A DNA stretch of 64,000 nucleotides. Origin: Leisingera daeponensis DSM 23529 (GTDB lineage: Bacteria; Pseudomonadota; Alphaproteobacteria; Rhodobacterales; Rhodobacteraceae). Within the stretch, counting starts at the first letter, position 1. Each line of letters starts with the position of its first letter. Location of the stretch: the NCBI RefSeq assembly GCF_000473145.1, contig NZ_KI421500.1, positions 682,225-746,224 of the forward strand. The letters run 5' to 3'. Shown here in pieces: positions 18,119-27,250 of the stretch. The translations under genes were made by a program, and so were the position numbers. The notes below the pieces were generated by a model that was given only the letters and a program-made list of their open reading frames with translations, had not been told where the DNA came from and made no database searches.

Positions 18119-19087
18119 ATGGCACTGGAAGACGCGAAACATGTGATCGGCCACGCCTTCACCCGCGAGGATCTGAAGGGACTGAGTTTCGAGATCACCT
18201 TTGGCGGAGCCACGTCTTTCCTGCGCCGCAAGTACACCAAGGATCTGACCGGCGTGGATATTGCCGTCACCGGTGTGCCGTTTGACCAGGCGGTGACCAA
18301 CCGGCCCGGCACCCGGCTGGGACCGCGGGCGATCCGCGAGGCCTCTGCCCTGCAAAGTCCGGATGAACCCTATGGCTGGCCGCATAAGCCGCTGAGCACG
18401 CTGGCGATTGCGGATTACGGCGATCTGGCCTTTGACCATGCCAATGTGCCGGAGTTCCCGGCGGCGCTGACGGAGCATATCCGGGGCATCCTGGCCGCGG
18501 ATACGGCCTCGGTCGTGCTGGGCGGCGATCACTGCATCAGCTTCCCGATCCTGAAGGCCTATGCCGAGAAGTACGGCCCGATCTCTCTCCTGCAGTTTGA
18601 CGCCCACACCGACACCTGGCCGGATGACAACATGGAGCGGGTGGATCATGGCACCATGTTCTATAAGGCGGTGAAGACCGGGATCGTGGATCCCAAGTCC
18701 TCGGTACAGGTGGGGATCCGCACCACTAACGACGACACGCTGGGCGTCAATATCATCGACGCCCCCACGGTGCATGAAATCGGCCCGGCGGAGACCGCAA
18801 AGCGGATCAAGGAGATCCTGGGGAACCGGCCCACCTATCTGACCTTTGACATCGACTGCCTGGACCCGGCCTATGCGCCCGGCACCGGCACACCGGTCTG
18901 GGGCGGGCTGACCTCGGCGCAGGTGGCGCGCATCCTGCGCGGGATTGCCGGCATCAATTTCAAGGGCGGTGACGTGGTGGAGGTCTCTCCCCCCTTTGAC
19001 ACAAGCGGTGCAACTGCTATTGCCGGGGCACATGTGGCGACGGAGATCATCTGCCTTCTGGGCTGGAACATGAGAGACAATGACTGA
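18119..19087 (+). CDS. Agmatinase-family ureohydrolase 1
   Basis: This 322-residue arginase/agmatinase superfamily enzyme hydrolyses a guanidino group to urea. Dinuclear Mn ligands are in GGDHCIS, QFDAHTDTW and FDIDCLDPAYAPGTGTP; SPPFDTSGATAI closes the active site. The N-terminal 40 residues differ from the second copy. It could be agmatinase or a guanidinobutyrase/guanidinopropionase relative; the substrate loop cannot settle this by eye. Its stop overlaps the next gene by 8 bp. Confidence 0.9.
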   Translation: MALEDAKHVIGHAFTREDLKGLSFEITFGGATSFLRRKYTKDLTGVDIAVTGVPFDQAVTNRPGTRLGPRAIREASALQSPDEPYGWPHKPLSTLAIADYGDLAFDHANVPEFPAALTEHIRGILAADTASVVLGGDHCISFPILKAYAEKYGPISLLQFDAHTDTWPDDNMERVDHGTMFYKAVKTGIVDPKSSVQVGIRTTNDDTLGVNIIDAPTVHEIGPAETAKRIKEILGNRPTYLTFDIDCLDPAYAPGTGTPVWGGLTSAQVARILRGIAGINFKGGDVVEVSPPFDTSGATAIAGAHVATEIICLLGWNMRDND

Positions 19088-20027
19088 CTTCAATCAACCG
19101 ATCAGCGGAAATGACCTGGCCCGGTTCTCGGGACCGAACACCTTTATGCGGCTGCCGCAGGCCACCTCGCTGGACGGCTTGGATGTGGCGGTTCTGGGGG
19201 TCCCGATGGATATCGGCACCTCCTGGCGCTCGGGAACCCGGTTCGGCCCCAAGCAGATCCGCGCCGAAAGCGCGATGCTGCGGCCCTATAACATGGCGAC
19301 CGGCGCGGCGCCCTTCGACAGCCTGAACATTGCCGATATCGGCGATCTGGCGATCAACACCTTCTCGCTGCCGGATTCGCTCAGAATCATCCAGGACAGC
19401 TATGAGGCGATCCTGTCGGGCGGGGTGATCCCGGTGGCGATGGGCGGGGATCATTCGATCACCCTGCCGATTCTGCGCGCGATTGCCAAGAAATACGGTC
19501 CCGTGGCGCTGGTGCATGTGGATGCCCATGCCGATGTGAACGACGAGATGTTCGGCGAGCGCGAGACCCATGGCACCGTGTTCCGCCGCGCCTTTGAGGA
19601 AGGGCTGATCGTGCCGGACAAGACGTATCAGATCGGCATCCGCGGCACCGGCTATGCGGCGACGGACTTTACCGAGGCGCAAAGCTGGGGCTTCCAGCAC
19701 TTCCCGGCGCAGGAGCTGTGGGGGCGGCAGCTGCACCAGATGGGTGCGGAAATTCGCCGCGATATCGGCAATAGGCCGGTCTATGTGAGCTATGATATCG
19801 ATAGTCTTGACCCGGCCTATGCGCCGGGCACCGGCACGCCGGAAATCGGCGGGCTGACTACGCCGCAGGCGCTGGAGCTGATCCGGGCGCTGAAGGGGGT
19901 CAATATCGTGGGCTGCGATCTTGTGGAGGTATCGCCGCCTTACGATCCCTCGGGCAACACCGCCTTGGTGGGCGCAAACCTGCTCTATGAGCTGCTGTGC
20001 GTGCTGCCGGGCGTGGCAACAAAATAA
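19080..20027 (+). CDS. Agmatinase-family ureohydrolase 2
   Basis: The 315-residue ureohydrolase has complete Mn sites: MGGDHSITLP, HVDAHADVND, SYDIDSLDPAYAPGTGTP and SPPYDPSGNTAL. It carries the THGTVFRRAFEEGL and SWRSGTRFGPKQIR segments typical of agmatinase/guanidinobutyrase enzymes. It begins inside the end of the first ureohydrolase gene, so both are co-translated. The two are diverged (different N-termini and loops), which suggests different guanidino substrates or a hetero-oligomer, not simple dosage. Confidence 0.9.
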   Translation: MTDFNQPISGNDLARFSGPNTFMRLPQATSLDGLDVAVLGVPMDIGTSWRSGTRFGPKQIRAESAMLRPYNMATGAAPFDSLNIADIGDLAINTFSLPDSLRIIQDSYEAILSGGVIPVAMGGDHSITLPILRAIAKKYGPVALVHVDAHADVNDEMFGERETHGTVFRRAFEEGLIVPDKTYQIGIRGTGYAATDFTEAQSWGFQHFPAQELWGRQLHQMGAEIRRDIGNRPVYVSYDIDSLDPAYAPGTGTPEIGGLTTPQALELIRALKGVNIVGCDLVEVSPPYDPSGNTALVGANLLYELLCVLPGVATK

Positions 20028-20100
20028 GCGGTCCGGCCTCACGCGACAGGCCGGGGGAGGGCCGCGCAGGGAGGAGGCAAGGCTTGACCTTGAAACCGCA

Positions 20101-20541
20101 ATGAAGCGGCTGATGCTGCTGGGCTGGCTGGTGCTGGCCGCCGTTGTCGCCGGGCTGGGGTTCATCCGCCTGGCGCCCAGCGATCCGCTGGACTGGAACA
20201 CCCAGCCGGAGTTCACCGAGGACAAGGAGTTCCGCGGAGGCGTGTTCCGGGTGGTGCGCACCGGGCCGGACGGGCTGGAGCGGTTCCACCGCATCGCCAG
20301 CCACGCGCCGCGCACCAGCGTGCTGGCGGGCGGGCCGAACGACGGGATGGTGACCTATATCACCCGCACCCAGGTGCTGGGCTTTCCCGACTACACCACC
20401 GCGGCGCAGGACGGCGATCTGCTGAAGGTCTATGCCCGCCTGCGCTTCGGCCGGTCTGACCTTGGTGCCAACAAGGAGCGGATCAACGGCTGGCTGGCGG
20501 AGATGGAAGGAGCCTCGCAAGAAGCCTCCGCCGGGCAATAG
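20101..20541 (+). CDS. DUF1499 family membrane-anchored protein
   Basis: The 146-residue protein has one N-terminal membrane helix (LMLLGWLVLAAVVAGLGFI) and a DUF1499 periplasmic domain with TRTQVLGFPDYTT and LKVYARLRFGRSDLGANKERI. DUF1499 proteins occur widely in alphaproteobacteria; their function is not known. It lies 73 bp after the ureohydrolases and may be read with them. A structured repeat follows immediately. Confidence 0.8.
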   Translation: MKRLMLLGWLVLAAVVAGLGFIRLAPSDPLDWNTQPEFTEDKEFRGGVFRVVRTGPDGLERFHRIASHAPRTSVLAGGPNDGMVTYITRTQVLGFPDYTTAAQDGDLLKVYARLRFGRSDLGANKERINGWLAEMEGASQEASAGQ

Positions 20542-20547
20542 CGGCGC

Positions 20548-20786
20548 GGGGCGCTCCCGCCTGTTCGCGGGCTTTTGCAAAAAGCCCCTCGCAGTTGGGC
20601 CGGGCGCCGCGCTGCGCGCGGCGCTGGCTCATCGGCCTCTGGAGGCAGAGCCGTGATTTTGCTGGGAGGCGCTTCAGGGGCTGGTCTGCCCCTGAAGACG
20701 CTATTCCGATTGTGTGAGTTGTCGTGCCGCGTCAAGGGCAAGACGCGCTGGCGCGAGGTGGCTGCTCCACCCTTGAACCGACGCGG
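20548..20786 (+). repeat. Modular multi-hairpin intergenic element, copy C
   Basis: The hairpin order is that of copies A and B with other stem sequences: GGGCTTTT/AAAAGCCC near 20569-20586, GCGCCGCG/CGCGGCGC around CTGCG (20604-20624), and CTTCAGGGGC/GCCCCTGAAG (20672-20697). In the terminal stem CCGCGT (20727-20732) and CAAGGG pair with CCCTTG and ACGCGG (20781-20786). It separates DUF1499 from a lower-GC gene that looks acquired. Confidence 0.65.
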
Positions 20787-20878
20787 AGGAGCGGCGTTGG
20801 TTTGCGAAGATTGATGCGCTTGAAAGCTCCAATAAGAAGCGCCTATGCAGTAGGGGTTGCTGATTGAGGACGTGACAT

Positions 20879-21535
20879 ATGACAAGTGATTACAGAGCTA
20901 TGCATTGCTACCGGCCAATAATGGCGCATGGCGACAAACGGTCTGTTACCTTCGAATTTTCGCCAAGAGCAGGAGAGGCTCCTAGTCCGTGGCCTGAAGG
21001 CAAATGGACGTCACGTATCCGTCATATCGAAGCAGGAAGTTTTGATGAGGAGGCAAAGCGTAACTTCGCCAGCCACTGGACGCTTATCAATCCGGATGTA
21101 CTGGAATTGCCGGATGTTTTGGGAGAATTTAGTTGGGCCGAGGGTATATTCCCCGTATTTCGGAGGGAGTTGATGGAAGCCATTTTGGCTGCCGATGCCG
21201 AGCTGTGCAGTTTTGTGCCTGTATCACAGTTGTATGACTTGCGTCATGGCAGGGTGATCGACAAGCCGGAGTATTTCTTTGCTGCGGTGAAGCAGACAAA
21301 GGATTCTCTGGATGTGGATAACAGCGAAACCAAGACCATTTCCTTTCACGATGGATCGACTATTCCGGGACTTATGCCAAAAAGCCGGGTGCACCGCTCC
21401 GCGATGAAAGGCGCAATGCTGTGGCGTGACCAGAAGTCGAGAGAAGTCCTTTGTACAAGTGAATTCAAGGCGCTGGCCGAGGCTGCCGGCTGCGTGGGGA
21501 TGGAATTCTATGAGGTTGGGGTTTCTGAGGCTTGA
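20879..21535 (+). CDS. Imm11/DUF1629-like protein, probable orphan immunity protein
   Basis: This 218-residue soluble protein resembles the Imm11 (DUF1629) family, seen in the layout and in the C-terminal TSEFKALAEAAGCVGMEFYEV. Imm11 proteins neutralise toxins of polymorphic toxin systems. The gene is visibly poorer in GC than its neighbours and uses codons rare in the window (TTG, GTA, ATA, CTT). GAGGA lies 10 bases before the ATG. No toxin or secretion gene is adjacent, so it looks like an isolated, recently gained immunity gene beside a repeat element. The family call is moderate; the function is inferred. Confidence 0.6.
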   Translation: MTSDYRAMHCYRPIMAHGDKRSVTFEFSPRAGEAPSPWPEGKWTSRIRHIEAGSFDEEAKRNFASHWTLINPDVLELPDVLGEFSWAEGIFPVFRRELMEAILAADAELCSFVPVSQLYDLRHGRVIDKPEYFFAAVKQTKDSLDVDNSETKTISFHDGSTIPGLMPKSRVHRSAMKGAMLWRDQKSREVLCTSEFKALAEAAGCVGMEFYEVGVSEA

Positions 21536-21581
21536 TGCGAGCCTGGAAAGCTAGGTATGGCAGCCAGCCGAGTAAACGATA

Positions 21582-21881
21582 TTAGAGCTGCGGAACCGTA
21601 GCCGACGCGCTCGACATGCCGGGCACATCCTCCAGCGACGCTGACAGGCAGCTGCTTTGCACCTCGCGCCACATCGGCACGTTCAGCGACATCTGGCATT
21701 GCGCCATGAACATGCGGCCGTCGACTTGCAGGCACCGCAGCTCACCCAGTTCCACGCGGGCGCCGGATTTATCGGTGCAATAGCAGTCGATGGTCTTGCC
21801 GCCCGGACCCTTCACATCCGCCAGACCCAGGCCGGGCAGGGTGAGAAGGATTGTGGCAATAAGGACTCTGGCATGTCGCAT
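21582..21881 (-). CDS. Small secreted cysteine-containing protein
   Basis: The 99-residue precursor has an N-terminal signal peptide (RVLIATILLTLPGLGLADV) with likely cleavage after GLA. The mature part carries five cysteines (CYC, RC, QC, SSC), suggesting periplasmic disulfides. No known domain was recognised. It is divergent from prfA, 60 bp away, and convergent with the Imm11-like gene. GC and codon use return to the window's norm here. Confidence 0.65.
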   Translation of the reverse strand: MRHARVLIATILLTLPGLGLADVKGPGGKTIDCYCTDKSGARVELGELRCLQVDGRMFMAQCQMSLNVPMWREVQSSCLSASLEDVPGMSSASATVPQL

Positions 21882-21941
21882 TGCTCTAGCATATCACATG
21901 GGGGTCACTTGGCCAAAACATGAACAACAATAGGCGCACCC

Positions 21942-22997
21942 ATGGTTCCCGAAGAACGGCTGGAACAGATCCTGCAGCGGTTTCAGTATCTTGAGGCCGC
22001 AATGGCGGATGGCGCGGGGGGCGGGGATATTGCGGCACTGGCCAAGGAATACTCCGATCTGCGGCCGGTGGCGGAGCAGGTCGCGGCCTACCGCAAGCTG
22101 CAAAGCGATCTGCGGGAGGCCGAGCTGATGCTGGCGGATCCGGATATGAAGGAACTGGCAGCGGAGGAAATCCCGGCGCTGAAGGCGGCGATCCCCGAGG
22201 CCGAGCATGCGCTGCAGCTGGCCCTGCTGCCCAAGGACGCGGCGGACAGCCGTCCGGCGATGCTGGAGATCCGCCCCGGCACGGGCGGCGATGAGGCGGC
22301 CTTGTTCGCGGGCGATTTGCTGCGCATGTACCAGCGCTATGCCGAAGGGCAGGGCTGGAAATTCGATATCATCGAAGAGCAGATGACCGAACTGGGCGGC
22401 ATCAAGGAGGTTGTCGCCCATATCAAGGGCGACAATGTCTTTGCCCGGCTGAAGTATGAATCCGGCGTGCATCGGGTGCAGCGGGTGCCCGCGACCGAGA
22501 GCGGCGGGCGCATCCATACTTCGGCGGCGACAGTGGCGGTGCTGCCGGAGGCGGAGGATGTGGACATTCACATCGACGCCAATGACATCCGCATCGACAC
22601 CATGCGGGCCTCGGGTGCCGGCGGGCAGCATGTGAACACCACCGACTCGGCCGTTCGGATCACCCACCTTCCGACCGGGATCATCGTGACAAGCTCGGAA
22701 AAGTCCCAGCACCGCAACCGCGAGATCGCGATGCAGGTCTTGAAGACGCGGCTTTATGATCTGGAGCGGCAGCGGATCGACAGCGAACGCTCGGCGGACC
22801 GGGCGAGCCAGGTGGGCTCGGGCGACCGCTCGGAGCGGATCCGCACCTACAATTTTCCGCAAGGCAGAATGACGGACCACCGTATCAACCTGACGCTTTA
22901 CAAGCTGGATCAGGTGATGGGCGGCGATCTGGATGAGATCATCGACGCGCTGACGGCGGACAATCAGGCCCGGCTCCTGGCCGAGATGGGGCAGTGA
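21942..22997 (+). CDS. prfA: Peptide chain release factor 1
   Basis: The 351-residue class I release factor reads UAA and UAG. The codon-recognition tripeptide PAT is in [15 protein letters not shown], and the peptidyl-hydrolysis motif GGQ is in [17 protein letters not shown], whose glutamine is the methylation target of the next gene's product. The length is normal. The stop overlaps the GTG start of prmC, so the modification enzyme is made with its substrate. Confidence 0.97.
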   Translation: MVPEERLEQILQRFQYLEAAMADGAGGGDIAALAKEYSDLRPVAEQVAAYRKLQSDLREAELMLADPDMKELAAEEIPALKAAIPEAEHALQLALLPKDAADSRPAMLEIRPGTGGDEAALFAGDLLRMYQRYAEGQGWKFDIIEEQMTELGGIKEVVAHIKGDNVFARLKYESGVHRVQRVPATESGGRIHTSAATVAVLPEAEDVDIHIDANDIRIDTMRASGAGGQHVNTTDSAVRITHLPTGIIVTSSEKSQHRNREIAMQVLKTRLYDLERQRIDSERSADRASQVGSGDRSERIRTYNFPQGRMTDHRINLTLYKLDQVMGGDLDEIIDALTADNQARLLAEMGQ

Positions 22998-23851
22998 GCA
23001 TGGCAGAGACCGCGGCACAGGCGATGGCGGCTGCAACGGCGCGGCTGCGGGCGGCAGGGGTGCCGGATCCGGCGCGGGATGCGCGGGTGCTGCTGGCCCA
23101 TGCGGCCCGCATCGAGGCCAGCCGGGTGACGCTGATCGCGCCGGAGGAGCTGGCGCCGGAAGTGGCCGAGCGCTACGAGCAGCTGATTGCGCTGCGGGCG
23201 GTGCGGGTGCCGGTCTCGCATCTGATCGGCGAGCGGGAGTTTTACGGCCGCCGCTTCAAGGTGTCGCGCGATGTTCTGGACCCGCGGCCCGAGACCGAGA
23301 TCCTGATCGAAGCGGCGCTGGCGGAGCCTTACAGCTGGGTTCTGGACCTTGGCGTCGGTTCCGGCTGCATTCTGGTGACGCTTCTGGCAGAGCGGCAGGA
23401 GGCCACAGGCCTGGGCGTGGACATCAGCGAGGCGGCCTGCCTGCAGGCCAGCGCCAATGCGGTGCTGCACCGGGTTCAGGCGCGGGCGGATATCCGGCAA
23501 TCGGACTGGTTTGAGGGGGTTGAAGGACAGTTCGACCTGATCGTCTCGAACCCGCCCTATATCGCGCTGGACGAGATGGAAGGCCTGTCGGCGGAGGTGC
23601 GCGGGCATGAGCCCGGTATTGCGCTGACCGATGGCGGCGACGGGCTGGGGGCCTACCGGCGGATCGCTGCGCAAGTGACCGGGCATCTGGCGCCAGGCGG
23701 GCGGGTTCTGCTGGAAATCGGCCCGTCGCAAGGCCGGGCGGTCAGTGCGCTGCTGGAAGAGGCCGGTCTGAGCGGCATTGCCGTGCTGCAGGATCTGGAC
23801 GGGCGCGACCGGGTGGTGCGGGCGCATTCCAGCGTAAAGAGCGGCGTTTGA
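22994..23851 (+). CDS. prmC: Release factor glutamine methyltransferase
   Basis: This 285-residue SAM-dependent enzyme methylates the GGQ glutamine of release factors. An N-terminal helical domain recognises the factor. The Rossmann domain carries [18 protein letters not shown] for SAM and the catalytic [11 protein letters not shown] at 22994 overlaps the prfA stop as GTGA; an ATG six bases later is an equally possible start. [16 protein letters not shown] is typical of the family. Confidence 0.95.
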   Translation: MSMAETAAQAMAAATARLRAAGVPDPARDARVLLAHAARIEASRVTLIAPEELAPEVAERYEQLIALRAVRVPVSHLIGEREFYGRRFKVSRDVLDPRPETEILIEAALAEPYSWVLDLGVGSGCILVTLLAERQEATGLGVDISEAACLQASANAVLHRVQARADIRQSDWFEGVEGQFDLIVSNPPYIALDEMEGLSAEVRGHEPGIALTDGGDGLGAYRRIAAQVTGHLAPGGRVLLEIGPSQGRAVSALLEEAGLSGIAVLQDLDGRDRVVRAHSSVKSGV

Positions 23852-24065
23852 CGCGGAAATTCGCGAATTCGAAAGAAAAAACACAGAAAATAGCATTGTG
23901 CCCCTTGTCTGGGGCTTCGGAAAATGGTTACTCAGAAGGAGCCGCTTTAGGAGAAAGCTCTGGAAGCCTTCCCGCGGCATCAAGCCCAAAAAAGCTTATG
24001 ATCCGGCGCTGAGGCGCGCACGATATGGGTCTACGGCGCATTAACTCAAGGCTTACGTTAGGCAT

Positions 24066-24749
24066 ATGAGATCGTCCAAATCACGTTCACGTTCCAAGTC
24101 GAACCGGAACCGTCCCAATGGCGCCAATGTTGTCAACCGCGTGTTCGACAGCTCCGGTCCCGAAGGCAAGGTGCGCGGAACGCCCCAGCAGATCATCGAC
24201 AAATACAATCAGCTCGCCCGCGATGCGCAGCTGAGCAATGACCGGGTTGCCGCTGAGAACTTCCAGCAGCACGCCGAGCATTATCTCCGCATGCTGAATG
24301 AAGCGCAGCGCGAGATTGACGCGCGCCGCGAGGAGCAGGAGCGGCAAAACCGCGAACGCCAGGCCGAGCGCGACCGCGAGCGGGCCGAACGGCTGGAGCG
24401 CCAGGAGCGTGAGTCCGCATCGGCTGTTCCGGCGTCAGACCTGGCCGACAGCCCGCAGCCCGAGGTGATCGACCCGCGCGGCGATAACGGCAACGGTGCT
24501 GACAGCGGCCTTGTCGAAACCCCGGAAAGCCAGTCCGCGCCTGCGGATGCTTCGGCTGAGGCCGCGCCGAAAAAGGCCCCGGCCCGAAAGCCGCGAGCCC
24601 GCAAGCCGACAGCCAAAGGGGATGATACGGCAGAGGCCAGCGACGGCGGCGGCGATGCAGAGGCAAAACCCGCGCCGAAGAAAACCAGCCGCCCGCGCGC
24701 GAAGCCGAAGCCCAAGACCGAAGACGGCCCGGCGGAAGCTGCTGAATAA
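24066..24749 (+). CDS. DUF4167 protein, basic/low-complexity, RNA-binding-like
   Basis: The 227-residue protein has a conserved DUF4167 head in residues 1-80 (NGANVVNRVFDSSGPEGKVR, then QIIDKYNQLARDA and FQQHAEHYLRMLNEA). After that come a charged Arg/Glu helix (85-125) and a Pro/Ala/Lys-rich tail with AT-hook-like KPRARKP repeats. The position after prfA-prmC is conserved in alphaproteobacteria, which suggests a link to translation or RNA; the function is unknown. A 214-bp gap separates it from prmC and a terminator follows. Confidence 0.88.
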   Translation: MRSSKSRSRSKSNRNRPNGANVVNRVFDSSGPEGKVRGTPQQIIDKYNQLARDAQLSNDRVAAENFQQHAEHYLRMLNEAQREIDARREEQERQNRERQAERDRERAERLERQERESASAVPASDLADSPQPEVIDPRGDNGNGADSGLVETPESQSAPADASAEAAPKKAPARKPRARKPTAKGDDTAEASDGGGDAEAKPAPKKTSRPRAKPKPKTEDGPAEAAE

Positions 24750-24774
24750 GCGGCGCAATCCCAGAACAGCGAAG

Positions 24775-24811
24775 GACCCCCGGTGCCGATGGCGCCAGGG
24801 GTCTTTGTTTT
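24775..24811 (+). terminator. Terminator after the DUF4167 gene
   Basis: GACCCC.GGTGCC / GGCGCC.GGGGTC form an imperfect 12-bp stem, followed by TTTGTTTT. Confidence 0.85.
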
Positions 24812-24855
24812 GGTGAGCGGCTGTTGCCGGAGAAATCCCTGTTTTGCAGCCTGCG

Positions 24856-25395
24856 CTACCAGTATACCGGGTCGTTCAGAGCCTCGATGCAGGATGACGG
24901 GCCGCGCAGGGGCGCAAGCTCTTCGCCGTTGAGCGGCTGCGCCAGCCATCCGTCCGGGAAACGCAGCGGCATGGGGGCGGCGGCCTGCGCCCCGGTTATC
25001 TGGCGGAAGCCAACCTTGCTGTAGTAGGCCGGATCACCGTAGGTGACAGCCACGTCTACGCCCTCTTTGCCGATCCTGCTCAGCCCGTGCTTGAGCAGTG
25101 CCTGCCCGATCCCCTGCCTTTGCCGGCCGGGCGATACGGCAACGGGTGATAGCAGGAAGACGGTGCGGCTGTCCTGTTCATAGCGCAGCCGGGAAAAGAT
25201 GATGCAGCCGGTGAGCGTGCCGCTGTCCCGGGCGGAATAGACAAACAGGTCCTGATCCGGTGTCTTGGCGAAGATATCGCGGACCAAGCCCGCCCTCAGC
25301 TCGCCTTCAGCGTCGCCCTCCGACGCGGCGAAAGCCGCACGGAACAGGCTGATGATCTCGCGGGTGCTGCCGCGGTATTCTGACAAAAACTCCAT
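24856..25395 (-). CDS. GNAT family N-acetyltransferase (YhbS-like)
   Basis: The 179-residue protein has motif A at LLSPVAVSPGRQRQGIGQAL and the DPAYYSKVGFRQITG segment typical of the YhbS-type group. The ATG at 25395 is chosen because AGGAG stands 6 bases upstream; a longer frame from 25437 lacks a ribosome binding site. The substrate is unknown. It lies downstream of, and on the same strand as, pdxJ (97 bp gap) and converges with the DUF4167 gene. Confidence 0.82.
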   Translation of the reverse strand: MEFLSEYRGSTREIISLFRAAFAASEGDAEGELRAGLVRDIFAKTPDQDLFVYSARDSGTLTGCIIFSRLRYEQDSRTVFLLSPVAVSPGRQRQGIGQALLKHGLSRIGKEGVDVAVTYGDPAYYSKVGFRQITGAQAAAPMPLRFPDGWLAQPLNGEELAPLRGPSSCIEALNDPVYW

Positions 25396-25491
25396 CCGCC
25401 GCTCCTGCACCTGCTGGCTCGCTATGGCACGCAGCATAGGGCAGCCGGGGGGCGGGCCGTCAAGACCCGCACCGGCTGGACGGCCGGGCGG

Positions 25492-26277
25492 TTACACCGC
25501 GTGGCCCAGTACCCGCAGGTAACGGCGGACCGCCTCCGGAAAGCCCAGCATCAGCGCATCTGCGGTGATTGCGTGGCCGATGGAGACTTCGGCCAGATCC
25601 GGGATGGCCTGGCGCAGGGCGGGCAGGTTGTCCACGGTCAGGTCGTGGCCTGCATTCATCATCAGCGCAGTGCTGGCGCCTTCCGCCCCAAGCTGGCGGG
25701 CGGCGTCGGCGGTTGCCTTGATCCTGGCCAGTTCCCGGCCGGTGGCGTCCGGGCTGGTCTGATTGGCGTAAGGCCCGGTGTAGAATTCGATCCGGTCCGC
25801 GCCTGCCTGTTGCGCCAGCGCGGGGTCCGCCGGGTTGGCGTCCACGAAATAGGACACCCGGATGCCCGCCGCCTTGAACTCCTGCGCGACCGGAAGAAGC
25901 ATCCCGCCATCGGCGGCGAAGTCCCAGCCGTGGTCGGAGGTGGACTGTTCCGGCGTGTCGGGCACCAGCGTCACCTGATGCGGCTTGTTCTCCAGCACCA
26001 GGTCGATGAAATGGCGGGTCGGATAGCCTTCGATGTTGAACTCCGCCTGGGGGAATTCTTCGGCGATCAGACGGGACAGGTCCGGCAGGTCGGAAAACCG
26101 GATGTGGCGCTCATCCGGGCGGGGATGCACGGTGATGCCATGGGCCCCGGCCTGCAGGATGGCGCGGGCGATGTCGGTCAGGTTGGGCCAGGGCACCTCG
26201 CGCCGGTTGCGCAGATAGGCAACGGCGTTAACGTTCACGGACAGCAGGGTCGGGCGGGAGGAAACCGGTCGGGTCAT
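25492..26277 (-). CDS. pdxJ: Pyridoxine 5'-phosphate synthase
   Basis: The 261-residue TIM-barrel enzyme condenses the PdxA product with deoxyxylulose 5-phosphate to make pyridoxine phosphate. Hallmarks are LSVNVNAVAYLRNRR, HGITVHPRPDERHIR, FNIEGYP, VTLVPD, RVSYFVDA, EFYTGPYA, NAGHDLTVDNL and EVSIGHAI. The start MTRPVSSRPTLLSVNVN is taken over a Met seven codons upstream. It comes 39 bp after rsmA and one gene after pdxA, placing the two consecutive B6 steps in one leftward gene string. Confidence 0.96.
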   Translation of the reverse strand: MTRPVSSRPTLLSVNVNAVAYLRNRREVPWPNLTDIARAILQAGAHGITVHPRPDERHIRFSDLPDLSRLIAEEFPQAEFNIEGYPTRHFIDLVLENKPHQVTLVPDTPEQSTSDHGWDFAADGGMLLPVAQEFKAAGIRVSYFVDANPADPALAQQAGADRIEFYTGPYANQTSPDATGRELARIKATADAARQLGAEGASTALMMNAGHDLTVDNLPALRQAIPDLAEVSIGHAITADALMLGFPEAVRRYLRVLGHAV

Positions 26278-26316
26278 CGGGCAATCAGGCTCCGGCAAAG
26301 ACTTCGGGGAAAGGGC

Positions 26317-27159
26317 TCAGGCCTTGGCCAGTTCGCGGGCGAGCGCGCAGAAGGCCTCCAGGCTGACCTGTTCCGCGCGCTCGGTCGGCGGAATACCGGC
26401 GGCGGTCAGATGCGCCTCGATATCGGGGGAAACCCCCTTGAGCGAGGCGCGCAGCATCTTGCGGCGCTGGTTGAAGGCGGCAGCCACCACTCGCGACAGG
26501 ATCGCGGCATCGGCCGGGAAGCGCGGCTCGGGCAGAGCGTCCAGATGCACCACCGCGCTGGAGACCTTGGGCGGCGGTGTGAAGGCGCCGGGCGGCAGCG
26601 ACAGCACGATGCGGGCATCGGCGCGCCACTGGGCCAGGAGCGCCAGCCGTCCATAGGCCTTCGAGCCGGGCTGCGCCACGATGCGCTCGGCCACCTCGCG
26701 CTGGAACATCAGGGTGAGGCTCTCCCAGAAGGGCGGCCATTCCTTGGGTGTCAGCCAGCGCACCAGGAGTTCGGTGCCGACGTTATAGGGCAGGTTGGCC
26801 GCGACGCGGATCGGCGGCGTCAGATGTTCGAGCGGGTCGATCTCCAGCGCGTCGCCGTTGATCACATCGAACCGGCCCGGGTAGGCGTCTGCGATTTCCT
26901 GCAGTGCGGGCAGGCAGCGGGTGTCCTTCTCAATCGCCAGCACCCGGCGGGCGCCTTCGGCGAGCAGCCCGCGGGTGAGGCCGCCGGGGCCGGGGCCGAT
27001 CTCCAGCACGTCGCAGCCGGTGAGGTCGCCGGCCTGGCGGGCGATCTTGGCGGTCAGGTTAAGATCCAGCAGAAAGTTCTGGCCCAGTGACTTGCGCGCC
27101 GACAGCTGATGCGTCGCGATCACCTCGCGCAAGGGGGGAAGGCTGTCGATAGCGCTCAT
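26317..27159 (-). CDS. rsmA: 16S rRNA adenine(1518)-N6/adenine(1519)-N6 dimethyltransferase
   Basis: The 280-residue KsgA enzyme dimethylates two adenosines of helix 45 late in 30S assembly. [12 protein letters not shown] is at the N-terminus, the SAM site is [16 protein letters not shown], and the catalytic motif is [12 protein letters not shown]; a helical C-terminal domain follows. The position behind pdxA matches the known surA-pdxA-ksgA order of many proteobacteria. The gap to pdxA is 84 bp and contains the 3'-end motif. Confidence 0.96.
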   Translation of the reverse strand: MSAIDSLPPLREVIATHQLSARKSLGQNFLLDLNLTAKIARQAGDLTGCDVLEIGPGPGGLTRGLLAEGARRVLAIEKDTRCLPALQEIADAYPGRFDVINGDALEIDPLEHLTPPIRVAANLPYNVGTELLVRWLTPKEWPPFWESLTLMFQREVAERIVAQPGSKAYGRLALLAQWRADARIVLSLPPGAFTPPPKVSSAVVHLDALPEPRFPADAAILSRVVAAAFNQRRKMLRASLKGVSPDIEAHLTAAGIPPTERAEQVSLEAFCALARELAKA

Positions 27160-27216
27160 GTCATCTGGACCTTGGGACAGGGCGCGGGCGGCGCGCCGGA
27201 ACTTTCATGCCTCCGG

Positions 27217-27250
27217 CGGGGATATTTCCCGCCAGAAGAAGAATCAAGGG
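27217..27250 (-). repeat. 3'-end motif, copy 2, overlapping the pdxA stop
   Basis: In pdxA sense it reads CCCTTGATTCTTCTTC then TGGCGGGAAATATCCCCG; the TGA inside is the pdxA stop codon. It matches the copies after selO and DUF1638. Confidence 0.6.
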
